From: Coemansia sp. RSA 1804
Lineage: Eukaryota > Kickxellomycota > Kickxellomycetes > Kickxellales > Kickxellaceae
Direction: 5' to 3'
NCBI GenBank assembly: GCA_027578815.1
Contig: JANBTH010000062.1
Coordinates: forward strand, 1 to 43,478
Length of the DNA stretch: 43,478 bases
Shown here piece by piece: positions 9,621-17,968 of this stretch. The first letter of the stretch is position 1. Each line of letters opens with the position of its first letter. The position numbers and the translations under genes are program-made. Below the pieces are notes generated by a model, which ran no database searches, was not told the origin of the DNA, and saw only the letters and a list, made by a program, of their open reading frames with translations.

Positions 9621-9875
9621 TGTGAAAAAGTTGAGTGGTTTGGAGAAATGCAAATAAAGAAGTGTTCGAGAAGCAAAATACTTACCTTGCGCTGGGTTTT
9701 TTTTTTCGTTCTCCAGCTGTGCAGATAAGGATGGAGATCAGGTACTTTTATTCGCTGGGTTATTCGCAAGTGCACGTGGATGGATGGTCTCTCTTTCTAC
9801 TCCGCTCACTATCACTTTCTCTTCTTTCGCTTCACCTCACTGCAATTCACTCGATTTGTCTACCCTCCAATTCCT
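9621..9875. promoter_or_regulatory. Divergent promoter between METAP1D (-) and VMA22 (+)
   Basis: 255 bases serve both genes. It contains an E-box/CACGTG palindrome at 9773-9778 and a GATAAGG at 9724-9730. The VMA22-proximal side (9785-9845) is CT-rich on the plus strand. Factor assignment is inference. Confidence 0.5.
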
Positions 9876-10403
9876 ATGGACGATGAAGACGCTGCCAGGC
9901 TGCGCATAGACGCCGGTCTGCTCAACGTGCTGGACCGCGTGGCGGAGTACCGCCGTCTCCGCGACGAAGCCAGCGCCTCGCTCAGACAAGCCTTCTTCGA
10001 TCTGGCCCGAGCAAAGCGGTCGGCGGGGTACCAGTGGATATCCCCCGACCTGTACAGCGCACACCCAAGGGCAATTGCCACTGTGTCTGTCGACGAAACC
10101 CATCCCATTGACAATGCCGCAGCTGACGAAAGTAAAATATTCCTAGTGAATAGGAGGATGGCTGAGGACAGTGACCAAGACAACAGCGGTTCCGACGACG
10201 AAAAACCTCGTGCTCGCAAGCCCTCCAAGGACCCGCTGCTCTGGTTCGGGATGCTGGTGCCGCCGGCGCTCAAGGACGCCCAGAAGGGCTTTGTTGCGTC
10301 GCTGGACTCGCTTGCTCGCTTGGCGCATCTGGCACACACAATCCAGCGTGAGCAGGAGCGGCTCCAGCTCGACATGGATGCTGTTGATGCTCTGCCGGAA
10401 TAG
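9876..10403 (+). CDS. VMA22: V-ATPase assembly factor Vma22 / CCDC115-like
   Basis: 175 residues from ATG 9876 (MDDEDAARLRIDAG); frame upstream of it is open but hydrophobic and CT-derived. The N-terminal helical segment (8-48) pairs with a C-terminal coiled coil (140-172) as in CCDC115. The signature DPLLWFGMLVPPALKDAQKGF lies at 119-139, after an acidic/basic linker (97-118). A YQWISPDLY segment at 52-60 fits the family motif around the linker. Family role: Vma22 with Vma12 and Vma21 assembles the V-ATPase Vo sector at the ER. The length is close to yeast Vma22 (181 residues). Sequence conservation in this family is low, so the call rests mainly on the WFG-LVP block. Confidence 0.82.
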   Translation: MDDEDAARLRIDAGLLNVLDRVAEYRRLRDEASASLRQAFFDLARAKRSAGYQWISPDLYSAHPRAIATVSVDETHPIDNAAADESKIFLVNRRMAEDSDQDNSGSDDEKPRARKPSKDPLLWFGMLVPPALKDAQKGFVASLDSLARLAHLAHTIQREQERLQLDMDAVDALPE

Positions 10404-10747
10404 CGCACATCTCTTTTCTCTTTCCCTACCAAAATGTGAGCGACATCATCATCACCACCGTTTTTATCACACGCAAACAGTAGTAGTTGCCCTTTATGCG
10501 TGGACGTTTTTCTACCCAACGAACAAAATAATCTTTTTTTACTTTTCTTACTAAGCACTCTATTGCATTTCTTTTTCAATTCTATCGTTTCTGTCTAATA
10601 TACATCATTTGCAAAACAACAACAACAGCCGAAACGCGCCTGTCCTATTAGCAACAGTGTGCAACAGCAGCCCCTTCTCTCAGTCGCTTTATCTGTCTCT
10701 CTCTTGGGAAGGAAGTAGGAGGAGGAGGGCAGCTGTAGACTTCACTA
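10404..10747 (+). promoter_or_regulatory. Leader region of the LRR gene
   Basis: 344 bases between two plus-strand genes. AT-rich near 10500-10560, then CT-rich (CAGTCGCTTTATCTGTCTCTCTC near 10681). A CATCATCATCACCACC run sits near 10445. No gene is seen. Confidence 0.45.
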
Positions 10748-13700
10748 ATGACCACCTCGCTGAACGCCCAAGCGGCTGCTCAGGTATGCAAAATAGCCTC
10801 AGCGCTAGCCACAAACGAGGCACACGTACTGGTTACGCCGCCACTACTTCTGCATCAGAACCAGAACCAGCAGCAGCAACATGAACAGCAGCAATACGGC
10901 GCAACACAGGACCTTCTGTCGAGTCGCACAAAAACCCTGGGCAGCGCACTGGTCTCGCTGTTCCAAACACCGACCCAAGCGCTTGCGCACACCCTGTTTG
11001 GAACATCGGCAGCAACGGCTGGCGACGGCGAACAGGACACGCCGCGGCATGGACTGTACTTGCACCCAATGCAGTCGACAGTTCTCCTCAGGAGCAGCAA
11101 AAGCACACATGATACCCACGGGTCAAGGCAGGCAATGATGGTGTGGCTTTCGTGGGACGATTGCCGGTGTCTGGCCCACGTGTTCCGGTACTTTGAGTAC
11201 GTCGACGCTCTGGGCAAGCCAACATCGCTGGTCGACACGCTTGTGTCCCGCCTAACTGCCGGTGAGGCTGCAAAGTCCCCCGCTATGGGGCGACAGGGTT
11301 CGTCTGAGGAGCCCGACGGTGCACGGTCACTGGCTGCTGGCGGCAGCGACAGCAATGGCGGCGGCAACGGGCTGCGGCTGTGGGGTTGGGGCCCTAGCGC
11401 AGGCAATGGCAGCAGCAACAATGATACTGGCGACGCCCAGAGAATGGAGAATAATGGGTCTGCCGCAATGGGGACAAGCAATGCAGCCACGACAAGCACG
11501 GCAGGGACGCACAGCGATGAGCAGGTACGTACAGCCGCATGGCAGCTGCTGTCCAACATCTTTGCCAGAGCAACCGCTCTGAGGCTGTCGGCCGAGGCCG
11601 AGGAGGTGGCCGAGTCCGACGTCCAAGCTGTTTTGACATGGTTCCCGCGGCTTGAGTTCCTGGATAGCCAGAGCATCCCGCATGCGGCGCTTCGGTTCTG
11701 GGACACCTGGATGCCTGGCAGGCTTACGTGTCTGAAGGTGGAGTACGCGGGTTTGGCGCTCGACACCGTGCTTGGGCTTCGCGGTGAGAGTGGTGTGGAG
11801 CCCGAGCATGCTTGGAGTCGTCTTGCACTCCTGGATCTGTCAAGAAATCCCGGGATCGACTTGTCTCCGCTAGGCTCCACGCTTCCACACCTGCTGCCAC
11901 ACGTCTCCCGTCTCTCCCTTGCGTGCTGTGAGTTGGAGAGCGTTCCAGCGTCCCTTGTGAAACTCTACAATCTGTCGTGGCTGGATTTGAGAGGCAACGC
12001 AATTACCAGCGTCGCGGATATCTCGCTGAAGCTTGGAAGTGTCGTGCAGCTTGACCTGTCCGACAACCGCATTGACGACGTCGCTGGGCTGCACAGGCTC
12101 TGGGCGCTCGAGACGCTGGATATATCAAACAACCTCCTGGACGCATGGACGGCCATCCTTGCGCTGCGCAATATGCCATCGCTGAGCAGTCTGGATGTCC
12201 GGGGCAACCCGTTTACGCAGAACAACAGCGAGAGCTACCGTCCGCAGATATTCTCGGCCTTTGACCACCGGGATGTTCCGCTCGTGCTCGATGGCCGTGG
12301 TCCGACCAGCCGGGAACGGCGTGCGATGGCGAAGATCCCGCGGGTTGCTACTGGCCACCGCATTGGTGCTGCAGTCGCTGCGACACCGGGCGTGCCAGCA
12401 AAGAAGATGCACAGGCCCAAGGTTGCAGTGATTGAGGAGGCTGTTGACGACGGAGCTGACAGTGATGACGGAGATGTGGGGAACGAGAACGGCAATAACA
12501 CCAATGGCGAATATGATTATGACTATAGTGGTCGGCATGTGGATGGGCCGGAGAGCGTGTATACGGCTGGCAGCAGCCCACACGAGCCAAAGGATGCGTC
12601 TTCTCCAATCAGTGACCACCTGCTTGTTCCAGCAGAGAAGATCACTCGTGTGCTCCGAGCGACCGAGCTGATGGCGGCCCACCGTCGCACTCACGCAGCC
12701 GCCAGATCCAACCCGCCATCGCTGGCCACATCAGCATCGCTGGTCGGGCCGCAGTTGATCTCTATGAAGCCGCGTACACGAGTCAAACGGCGTGCAACAG
12801 CAACCACGCTCGGCGGGATCCTTGGTTCGGCTACACCGCCACCACCAGCAGCAGCAACGACAGCGAGAGGCAGTGCCATCCACGACACCATGGCAATGCC
12901 CAGATCCTCCACTGCTGCTGCTGACTATTATTTTGCTGCTTCCAGCTATGGTGGACGTCCAGCCAGCCCGGTGCCCAGTTCAGTAGCGCCCAGCGTACGC
13001 ACGCGCACGTCCATTCTGCGCGATCCCGAGCGGTACCGCCGTCGGGTCGAGATGATGCGCGCGGAGGCCGGGTCGTCGTGGCTCCGTGCGTTTGCCGAAC
13101 TGCAGCTGCAGTCCCGCGAGGCGTCGCCGACCTCTCCAGTGGTACGCCAGGGCGCGCAGTTCGGACAGCCGCAGCCGTCCGCCACTCCATTTGGCCTTGT
13201 ATCTACACACGACTCGTTTGGCTCCGGATCTGACGGCGTTCTAAGCGACACCAGGGAGGAGCCGTACTTGCCAAGCAGTGTGCGCCAGATCACCGATGAC
13301 AGCAACTCGGACTCTGATCCAAGTCGTGCGGTTCCGGACACCGTGCTCCCGAGCTTTCTTTTTCCTCGGCGAAAACCAGTGGTCCACAAGAAGGACATTC
13401 CGCGATTGCCGCATTATTCTCCCGACGAGAAGGCGGAGGATGCTCGGGGCGAGCACGGCGAGAATGAAGCTGCCTCTTTACAGCAGGATGAGGCAGAAGC
13501 TGTAGGGCTGGGTATCGTTGACAGTGATGACAATCTTTTGGGATCTGCGACAACGAGTGCTCGTGAGAGCCCCCGCGGGAGCAGCAGTCAGGATAGTCTA
13601 GCAGCGGGTGGCTTGCTCCGCCAGGGATCGGGAAAAGAAGGCACAGCGCATGCCAGAACGCGATCGCAGCAGCTTGACGAAATCGACAAGCTGCGTAAAG

Positions 13701-16700
13701 GCGAGGGCGTGAGCGCGGCTCTCAATGGCGAAGGGGTTCGTGTCGCGCATTATGGATTCATGCCGATTGTTGAAACTCCGTATGCGGGCGACCAGGGCGT
13801 TCCTCTTGGAAGCAGAGTGGTCCAGCGTCGGGAGTCAAGCGGCCAATCGGTTTACATTACTGCGCATGAGCTAATAGAGGCTGCCGCCGGAATTGAAGAT
13901 CCGGGCTCACCGACAGATAATACCGACGTGCAACAGATAGCCAGCAGAGCTGCTCTTGTGCAGATTGTGCGCATCAAGAGCCCCTCCGACAACAGCATCC
14001 TCGTTGAGCTAAAGGACAGCCGATTCGAGTCGCCCCGCTGGATCGAGTACATGTGTGATACTGACAGCACAGCACGTGGATTCTCTGTCTTTGCGGATGC
14101 ACTTGCTGCCATCTGTGACGATAACTCCAGACAGGGTCTTTCTGAAAGGGTTTACAAGCAAGCCGAATGCCTGCGCTGTAGCTGGCATGGGTCCATCGAT
14201 CACGAGCGCACAAGCTTCGAAATGCTTCCCAGCGACAAGCAGTTTATCCTGTTCCCGCCCCCACCAACGGAACTGCAGTGCCCGCAGTGCAAGCGCAAGT
14301 ACCTGCGCGAGTTTTACGCATCCGATGAGGAGCGGAGTTCCAACAGTGGCGGCGCAGAGGAAACACAGAAGGACGTAGAGCCGATCTGGAAGCAGTCGTT
14401 TGTGTCCCGCAGGAACCGCCCAGTGTCGGCTAGACGATCTGCCAAGGAGGCGGCTGGGACGGCAGAGGCCTTGGCAGCAAGAAACGAGCATAGGGCTAGA
14501 CGTGCAAAGCAGATTACAGAGGCGAAGGAGCTTGCACAGCGCGAGATCGAGCGACTTGGAGGTGTGGCTGTCCGCGGATCGTTGCCCTTTTCTGAGACAT
14601 CCAATGCGATTGAGCTGTTTTTGCAGCTCAGCGTGTTTGAAGCCGACGGCGAAAGGCTGAAGCGCTGGGTTCCAGCTGGACTGGTACGCCAAGCCTACCC
14701 GTTGGTGCCCGAAGGCAGGCAAGCCCAGGGCACTAGGCCGCCAAGCAGCAGCAACCGTGGCGCCACCAGCAACAGCGCAGGCAACAAACCACCGTCTGGG
14801 AGCAAGTGGGGGTTCTCGGCTTTTCTTGGAGGAACGGCGATTTCGACTGCATCTGGCGACGCAGAGAAGGATGAGCTGTTGGAAGGTATTCCGGAGCACG
14901 AGAGACGTGCACATGTTATCCAGTCGGACTGGCGGGCAAGCGCAGCATTGGCACCCGACATTGTCGAGCAGGCGGTGTGCCTGGCGCTGAGTTCGCATGC
15001 GATATATGTGTTTTCGCTCACTTGGGACGCTCTTACAAACGAAGCAGCCGATGCTGCGAGACGTGCGGAGATGGATCTGCGTCCCGAACAGCATCTCGGG
15101 CTCTTGTTTTCAATCCCCCTTGCGGCTTTGGGCCGGATTGACATTGGTCCTAACCGGCAGTATCTGGCACTGCATTCGTCGCTGCTGACGCTTGAGGACA
15201 AGGGAAGCAAGCAGTGGGGGTCAAAAAACCTGCATCCGCTTCTTTCAACCGCACACGCTGCGTATCCAGCACACGCATCTGCCTCTGACCCGGGCGCGCT
15301 TGCGGATGCCAGGAGTCTGGAGCGCAGCGTGCATACGAATGGGTATATTGCGAAGACAAGCGCATTGCGGGCTGCTCAGCAAGCACCGAGATACCACGGG
15401 ACTCATCAGAGCAAGGTTGCGTCATCTTGCGTTTTTCTTATCCGGGACCGGCTTGCGTGCTCGGATCTCTTGGATTCGTTGGTGGAGATCGGATACGAGA
15501 CCAAGGTTTTGAACTCGGACGCTGCTGGCATTGGCAGCGGGCGGCTCCGTGCAATCAACCACGACGTCGAGTGGGCGATGCACCACTTGGTTCAGCAGGT
15601 GTTTCTGCGTCCGACGGCGTTTGACGAGATCGATGATGACACTGACAGCGGTGAGGGCCATAGTAGAAGCGGTGCTGGTGATCTCCCAGCTAAGACAGTA
15701 GACGCATTGTCCACGCAGCTGGTTATGGAGAATCGCAAGCGCGCGCTTCGCATTCTGCAAAAGGAGCTTCTCCGCTCACCCAGCAGCAAGCAGCCCGGTG
15801 CGCTTGTGGATGCATCGAGCGGCGACAACGTGATTGTGGACAAAGTCACGTACGAGTTCCTCAAGCTATACTTTTGCGTTGGCTGCGTTCTATCGCCTAC
15901 TGGCGAACCCGGTTTGGACGACCGCGATCCTGTTTCTGCGGCAGCGCCTGCCAGCACAGCAGGCATATTGCCGCTCACGCTTGTTGCATCGCCGCAGTTC
16001 CTTTACCTAGTCCGCGAGCGTGTTGATGTGTGGCCGCCACCAGTTCCCGATCTTCGGCTGCTGTACCACAAGTGGCAGCGCATTGCGCCGCCGACCATCG
16101 TTACGTCGGATCCGGACACGTACGACCCGCAGGCGCTGACGGAGGAGCTTGCGCGTAGATCCAATGCTCCGAGCTCGGCGTCAACGGCAACATCCAGACC
16201 GGTGTCGGCAGCAACCTCTGCGGCTAACAGCGTTGGGAACCATGAGTCCGGCTCGTCCACGGTCCGCGATGACATGCGACCAATGATAGCCGGCATCGAG
16301 GCAGGCGCCGCGGCGGACCCTGCACACCAGCTAATGTCTAGCGCCATCAACCAGTATGACACCGTTGTCCATGCGCGTCCTATCACCGATATATGCCAGA
16401 TCACGCTGCTCTCAATGCCGGTAGCGGTTCTTCCACAACAAAGGTTGCCAGCATCCCCGCCAGCAAGTGCGTCCAATGAAAAGCAACCACAGTCTTCATC
16501 GAGCAATGAGGTCTTGGGATGCACTGGGTCAAGCTGGCATGCGATGGTCCACATCAAGTTTGCTGCCGCCAAGCGTGGCAGCGACAGCACCCATGATTGC
16601 GCTGCAGACGATGCTGACATGTGTGGTTGGCGTATTTGGTTTGCCACGCACGCAAGCGCGGAGGAATGTGTCGAGGCCTTGAGTGTCCTTACCAAGAGCG

Positions 16701-16735
16701 CTGGTGTGGCTGGTGTTGAGGTATGTCTAGCGTAG
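10748..16735 (+). CDS. Large leucine-rich-repeat protein with CxxC pair and PH-like C-terminal region (STK11IP-like layout)
   Basis: 1995 residues in one intronless frame. The N-terminus is Q-rich (35-50). Leucine-rich repeats span about 300-490, with clear units such as LALLDLSRNPGIDLSPL, LSWLDLRGNAITSV, VVQLDLSDNRIDDVAGL and LETLDISNNLLDAW, ending in a cap SLDVRGNPFTQ. A long disordered Ser/Ala/Asp-rich linker follows (500-1060). A CLRCSWHG / CPQCKRKY pair at about 1141-1182 resembles a zinc ribbon. A PH-like segment near 1418-1478 (IYVFSL, then LGRIDIGPNRQYLALH) is followed by a further conserved-looking beta-rich region to the end. N-terminal LRR, cap and late PH-like module recall STK11IP (LKB1-interacting protein) and related fungal LRR proteins of unknown role. 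No catalytic domain is visible. Function is not assigned. Confidence 0.85.
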   Translation: MTTSLNAQAAAQVCKIASALATNEAHVLVTPPLLLHQNQNQQQQHEQQQYGATQDLLSSRTKTLGSALVSLFQTPTQALAHTLFGTSAATAGDGEQDTPRHGLYLHPMQSTVLLRSSKSTHDTHGSRQAMMVWLSWDDCRCLAHVFRYFEYVDALGKPTSLVDTLVSRLTAGEAAKSPAMGRQGSSEEPDGARSLAAGGSDSNGGGNGLRLWGWGPSAGNGSSNNDTGDAQRMENNGSAAMGTSNAATTSTAGTHSDEQVRTAAWQLLSNIFARATALRLSAEAEEVAESDVQAVLTWFPRLEFLDSQSIPHAALRFWDTWMPGRLTCLKVEYAGLALDTVLGLRGESGVEPEHAWSRLALLDLSRNPGIDLSPLGSTLPHLLPHVSRLSLACCELESVPASLVKLYNLSWLDLRGNAITSVADISLKLGSVVQLDLSDNRIDDVAGLHRLWALETLDISNNLLDAWTAILALRNMPSLSSLDVRGNPFTQNNSESYRPQIFSAFDHRDVPLVLDGRGPTSRERRAMAKIPRVATGHRIGAAVAATPGVPAKKMHRPKVAVIEEAVDDGADSDDGDVGNENGNNTNGEYDYDYSGRHVDGPESVYTAGSSPHEPKDASSPISDHLLVPAEKITRVLRATELMAAHRRTHAAARSNPPSLATSASLVGPQLISMKPRTRVKRRATATTLGGILGSATPPPPAAATTARGSAIHDTMAMPRSSTAAADYYFAASSYGGRPASPVPSSVAPSVRTRTSILRDPERYRRRVEMMRAEAGSSWLRAFAELQLQSREASPTSPVVRQGAQFGQPQPSATPFGLVSTHDSFGSGSDGVLSDTREEPYLPSSVRQITDDSNSDSDPSRAVPDTVLPSFLFPRRKPVVHKKDIPRLPHYSPDEKAEDARGEHGENEAASLQQDEAEAVGLGIVDSDDNLLGSATTSARESPRGSSSQDSLAAGGLLRQGSGKEGTAHARTRSQQLDEIDKLRKGEGVSAALNGEGVRVAHYGFMPIVETPYAGDQGVPLGSRVVQRRESSGQSVYITAHELIEAAAGIEDPGSPTDNTDVQQIASRAALVQIVRIKSPSDNSILVELKDSRFESPRWIEYMCDTDSTARGFSVFADALAAICDDNSRQGLSERVYKQAECLRCSWHGSIDHERTSFEMLPSDKQFILFPPPPTELQCPQCKRKYLREFYASDEERSSNSGGAEETQKDVEPIWKQSFVSRRNRPVSARRSAKEAAGTAEALAARNEHRARRAKQITEAKELAQREIERLGGVAVRGSLPFSETSNAIELFLQLSVFEADGERLKRWVPAGLVRQAYPLVPEGRQAQGTRPPSSSNRGATSNSAGNKPPSGSKWGFSAFLGGTAISTASGDAEKDELLEGIPEHERRAHVIQSDWRASAALAPDIVEQAVCLALSSHAIYVFSLTWDALTNEAADAARRAEMDLRPEQHLGLLFSIPLAALGRIDIGPNRQYLALHSSLLTLEDKGSKQWGSKNLHPLLSTAHAAYPAHASASDPGALADARSLERSVHTNGYIAKTSALRAAQQAPRYHGTHQSKVASSCVFLIRDRLACSDLLDSLVEIGYETKVLNSDAAGIGSGRLRAINHDVEWAMHHLVQQVFLRPTAFDEIDDDTDSGEGHSRSGAGDLPAKTVDALSTQLVMENRKRALRILQKELLRSPSSKQPGALVDASSGDNVIVDKVTYEFLKLYFCVGCVLSPTGEPGLDDRDPVSAAAPASTAGILPLTLVASPQFLYLVRERVDVWPPPVPDLRLLYHKWQRIAPPTIVTSDPDTYDPQALTEELARRSNAPSSASTATSRPVSAATSAANSVGNHESGSSTVRDDMRPMIAGIEAGAAADPAHQLMSSAINQYDTVVHARPITDICQITLLSMPVAVLPQQRLPASPPASASNEKQPQSSSSNEVLGCTGSSWHAMVHIKFAAAKRGSDSTHDCAADDADMCGWRIWFATHASAEECVEALSVLTKSAGVAGVEVCLA

Positions 16736-17329
16736 CTTGGAGATTATCATATTTATTAACATGTCTACTTGTATAACACTATATATTGCCAGCATTGTGT
16801 TGGCGAAAATAAAAATAAAAAGTGACCAAGGATTGATATACGGCCGTCATATTAGTGTGCATTTTGGCTCTAGTTTTTTAGATTAATTTTTTCTAGAACT
16901 CTGGCTCTGTTTTATTTTTTATTGGGGATATCTGGAATCGCTGGCAATTCTATTAATGTTTAAATATACATATATTCAAAGTTTTTTCATTGCTTTTTAA
17001 ATTTGATATTCGATATTACCCCATCATATTGGTAATAAGTGGCTAAGATATCTAATATATCTATTTTTTTGCTTTTGGAAGTGGATATTGCAATTTGAAG
17101 GCTAATAGTATAAAAAGAAATGACCAAAATGATGCAATATGCAAACGTGTTCGGGAATGGAATTACACATAAACCACCCAAACTTTTATACAGCTGCACT
17201 AACATGTAGCAATAAAACTGGCTTTCAAAAACGTATAAAAGAAGTTGTGCCGTGAATGAATTTTTTTGATGATTGACCATTCAACCACATCAGCATATCA
17301 TTTACTTCAAAATTCACATATAATTGAAA
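16736..17329. other. AT-rich intergenic island, left part
   Basis: Composition drops sharply in GC after the LRR stop. Overlapping AATAAA-like signals at about 16807-16820 fit the LRR 3' end. A 97-codon ATG-initiated frame on the minus strand (16987-17280) is listed separately. No other gene is seen. Confidence 0.5.
16987..17280 (-). CDS. Doubtful 97-residue ORF in the AT-rich island
   Basis: ATG at 17280 (MVNHQKNSFTAQ). The product has a hydrophobic stretch (about 45-66, AYCIILVISFYTISLQIAI) and a Lys-rich middle (STSKSKKIDILDIL). No family is recognised. An uninterrupted 97-codon frame is somewhat unexpected in such AT-rich DNA, where stops are frequent, but composition gives no coding signal. 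It faces the small repeat-protein gene, 49 bases away head to head. It may be chance. Confidence 0.2.
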   Translation of the reverse strand: MVNHQKNSFTAQLLLYVFESQFYCYMLVQLYKSLGGLCVIPFPNTFAYCIILVISFYTISLQIAISTSKSKKIDILDILATYYQYDGVISNIKFKKQ

Positions 17330-17518
17330 ATGTCAGCTTCAGATCAAACAGGAAAGACTGTCTCCCGCAAGAATGGATATGAAGATTTAAGAGATGAAGC
17401 GGAAAAGATAACAGCTCCAAATTCTACAGGCAAGACTTTATCCTACAAAAAAGGAAATGAAGATTTAAGAGCTGCAGCAAAAACTGCAGCACCTCCAGCG
17501 CCTCCTGCACAGAAATAG
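17330..17518 (+). CDS. 62-residue hydrophilic protein with two internal repeats
   Basis: ATG at 17330 in the context AAAATG. The protein is almost entirely two imperfect repeats of about 25 residues: TGKTVSRKNGYEDLRDEAEK (8-27), then TGKTLSYKKGNEDLRAAAKT (34-53), each followed by a short Pro/Ala/Thr run; the end is PPAPPAQK. Identity between the units is about half, with TGKT, KxG and EDLR kept, and codons differ, which indicates selection on protein rather than a recent DNA duplication. An AATAAA at about 17639 could be its polyadenylation signal. Codons are AT-rich, unlike its neighbours. There is no signal peptide, membrane segment or known domain. It is likely a small soluble protein; its role is unknown. 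Confidence 0.5.
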   Translation: MSASDQTGKTVSRKNGYEDLRDEAEKITAPNSTGKTLSYKKGNEDLRAAAKTAAPPAPPAQK

Positions 17519-17968
17519 AGCAGTACTGAAAAAAAGTAAATGAAAGAAGAAAGAACAATATCAAAACATTTACCTACGTTTTTGTTTCTAATGAATATTT
17601 CTTTGGTTTTCATCTAATACTTGAACATTTGCAATAGAATAAAGACAAGTAAACAACTACAAAAATGTTTCTTTTGTTTGGAAAAAATTGTAATTATAAT
17701 TGAAATAACAAATTATTGCTTCACTGCTACAGAGTTGTGCAAAAAAGTCTAGTGCTAATTGTGGTTTGAGTATGAGGCTGTACCGTTCGTTGTAAATGGC
17801 GTCCAAATATTGCGATCAAGCACACGTTTCCAAATATCCCCATTCAAATACAAAATTTTCCTTATACAGAGTCGTCGGATTTGACATGTTGTGTCATTCT
17901 ATTTTGGTTTTCCGAAAAAATTCTGTCTGCATTCGAGGCTAAGTTTCTGGAGAATCCTTGGTCGGCGT
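17519..17968. other. AT-rich intergenic island, right part (3' regions of the small gene and TSR3)
   Basis: 450 bases. It includes AATAAA at about 17639 and a stretch from 17728 (TACAG, then TTGTGCAAAAAAGTCTAGTGC) resembling a Tc1/mariner terminus beginning at a TA dinucleotide. No matching inverted copy was found nearby. No gene was recognised. Confidence 0.4.

Noticed and set aside
10855..11880. 341-codon minus-strand frame (and 14009-15094, 361 codons)
   Set aside because: Both are antisense to the continuous LRR gene and have Ser/Cys/Arg-rich products without domains.
17728..17968. Tc1/mariner element end (TACAG, then TTGTGCAAAAAAGTC)
   Set aside because: No inverted partner or transposase reading was found within reach; kept only as a remark on the AT-rich island.
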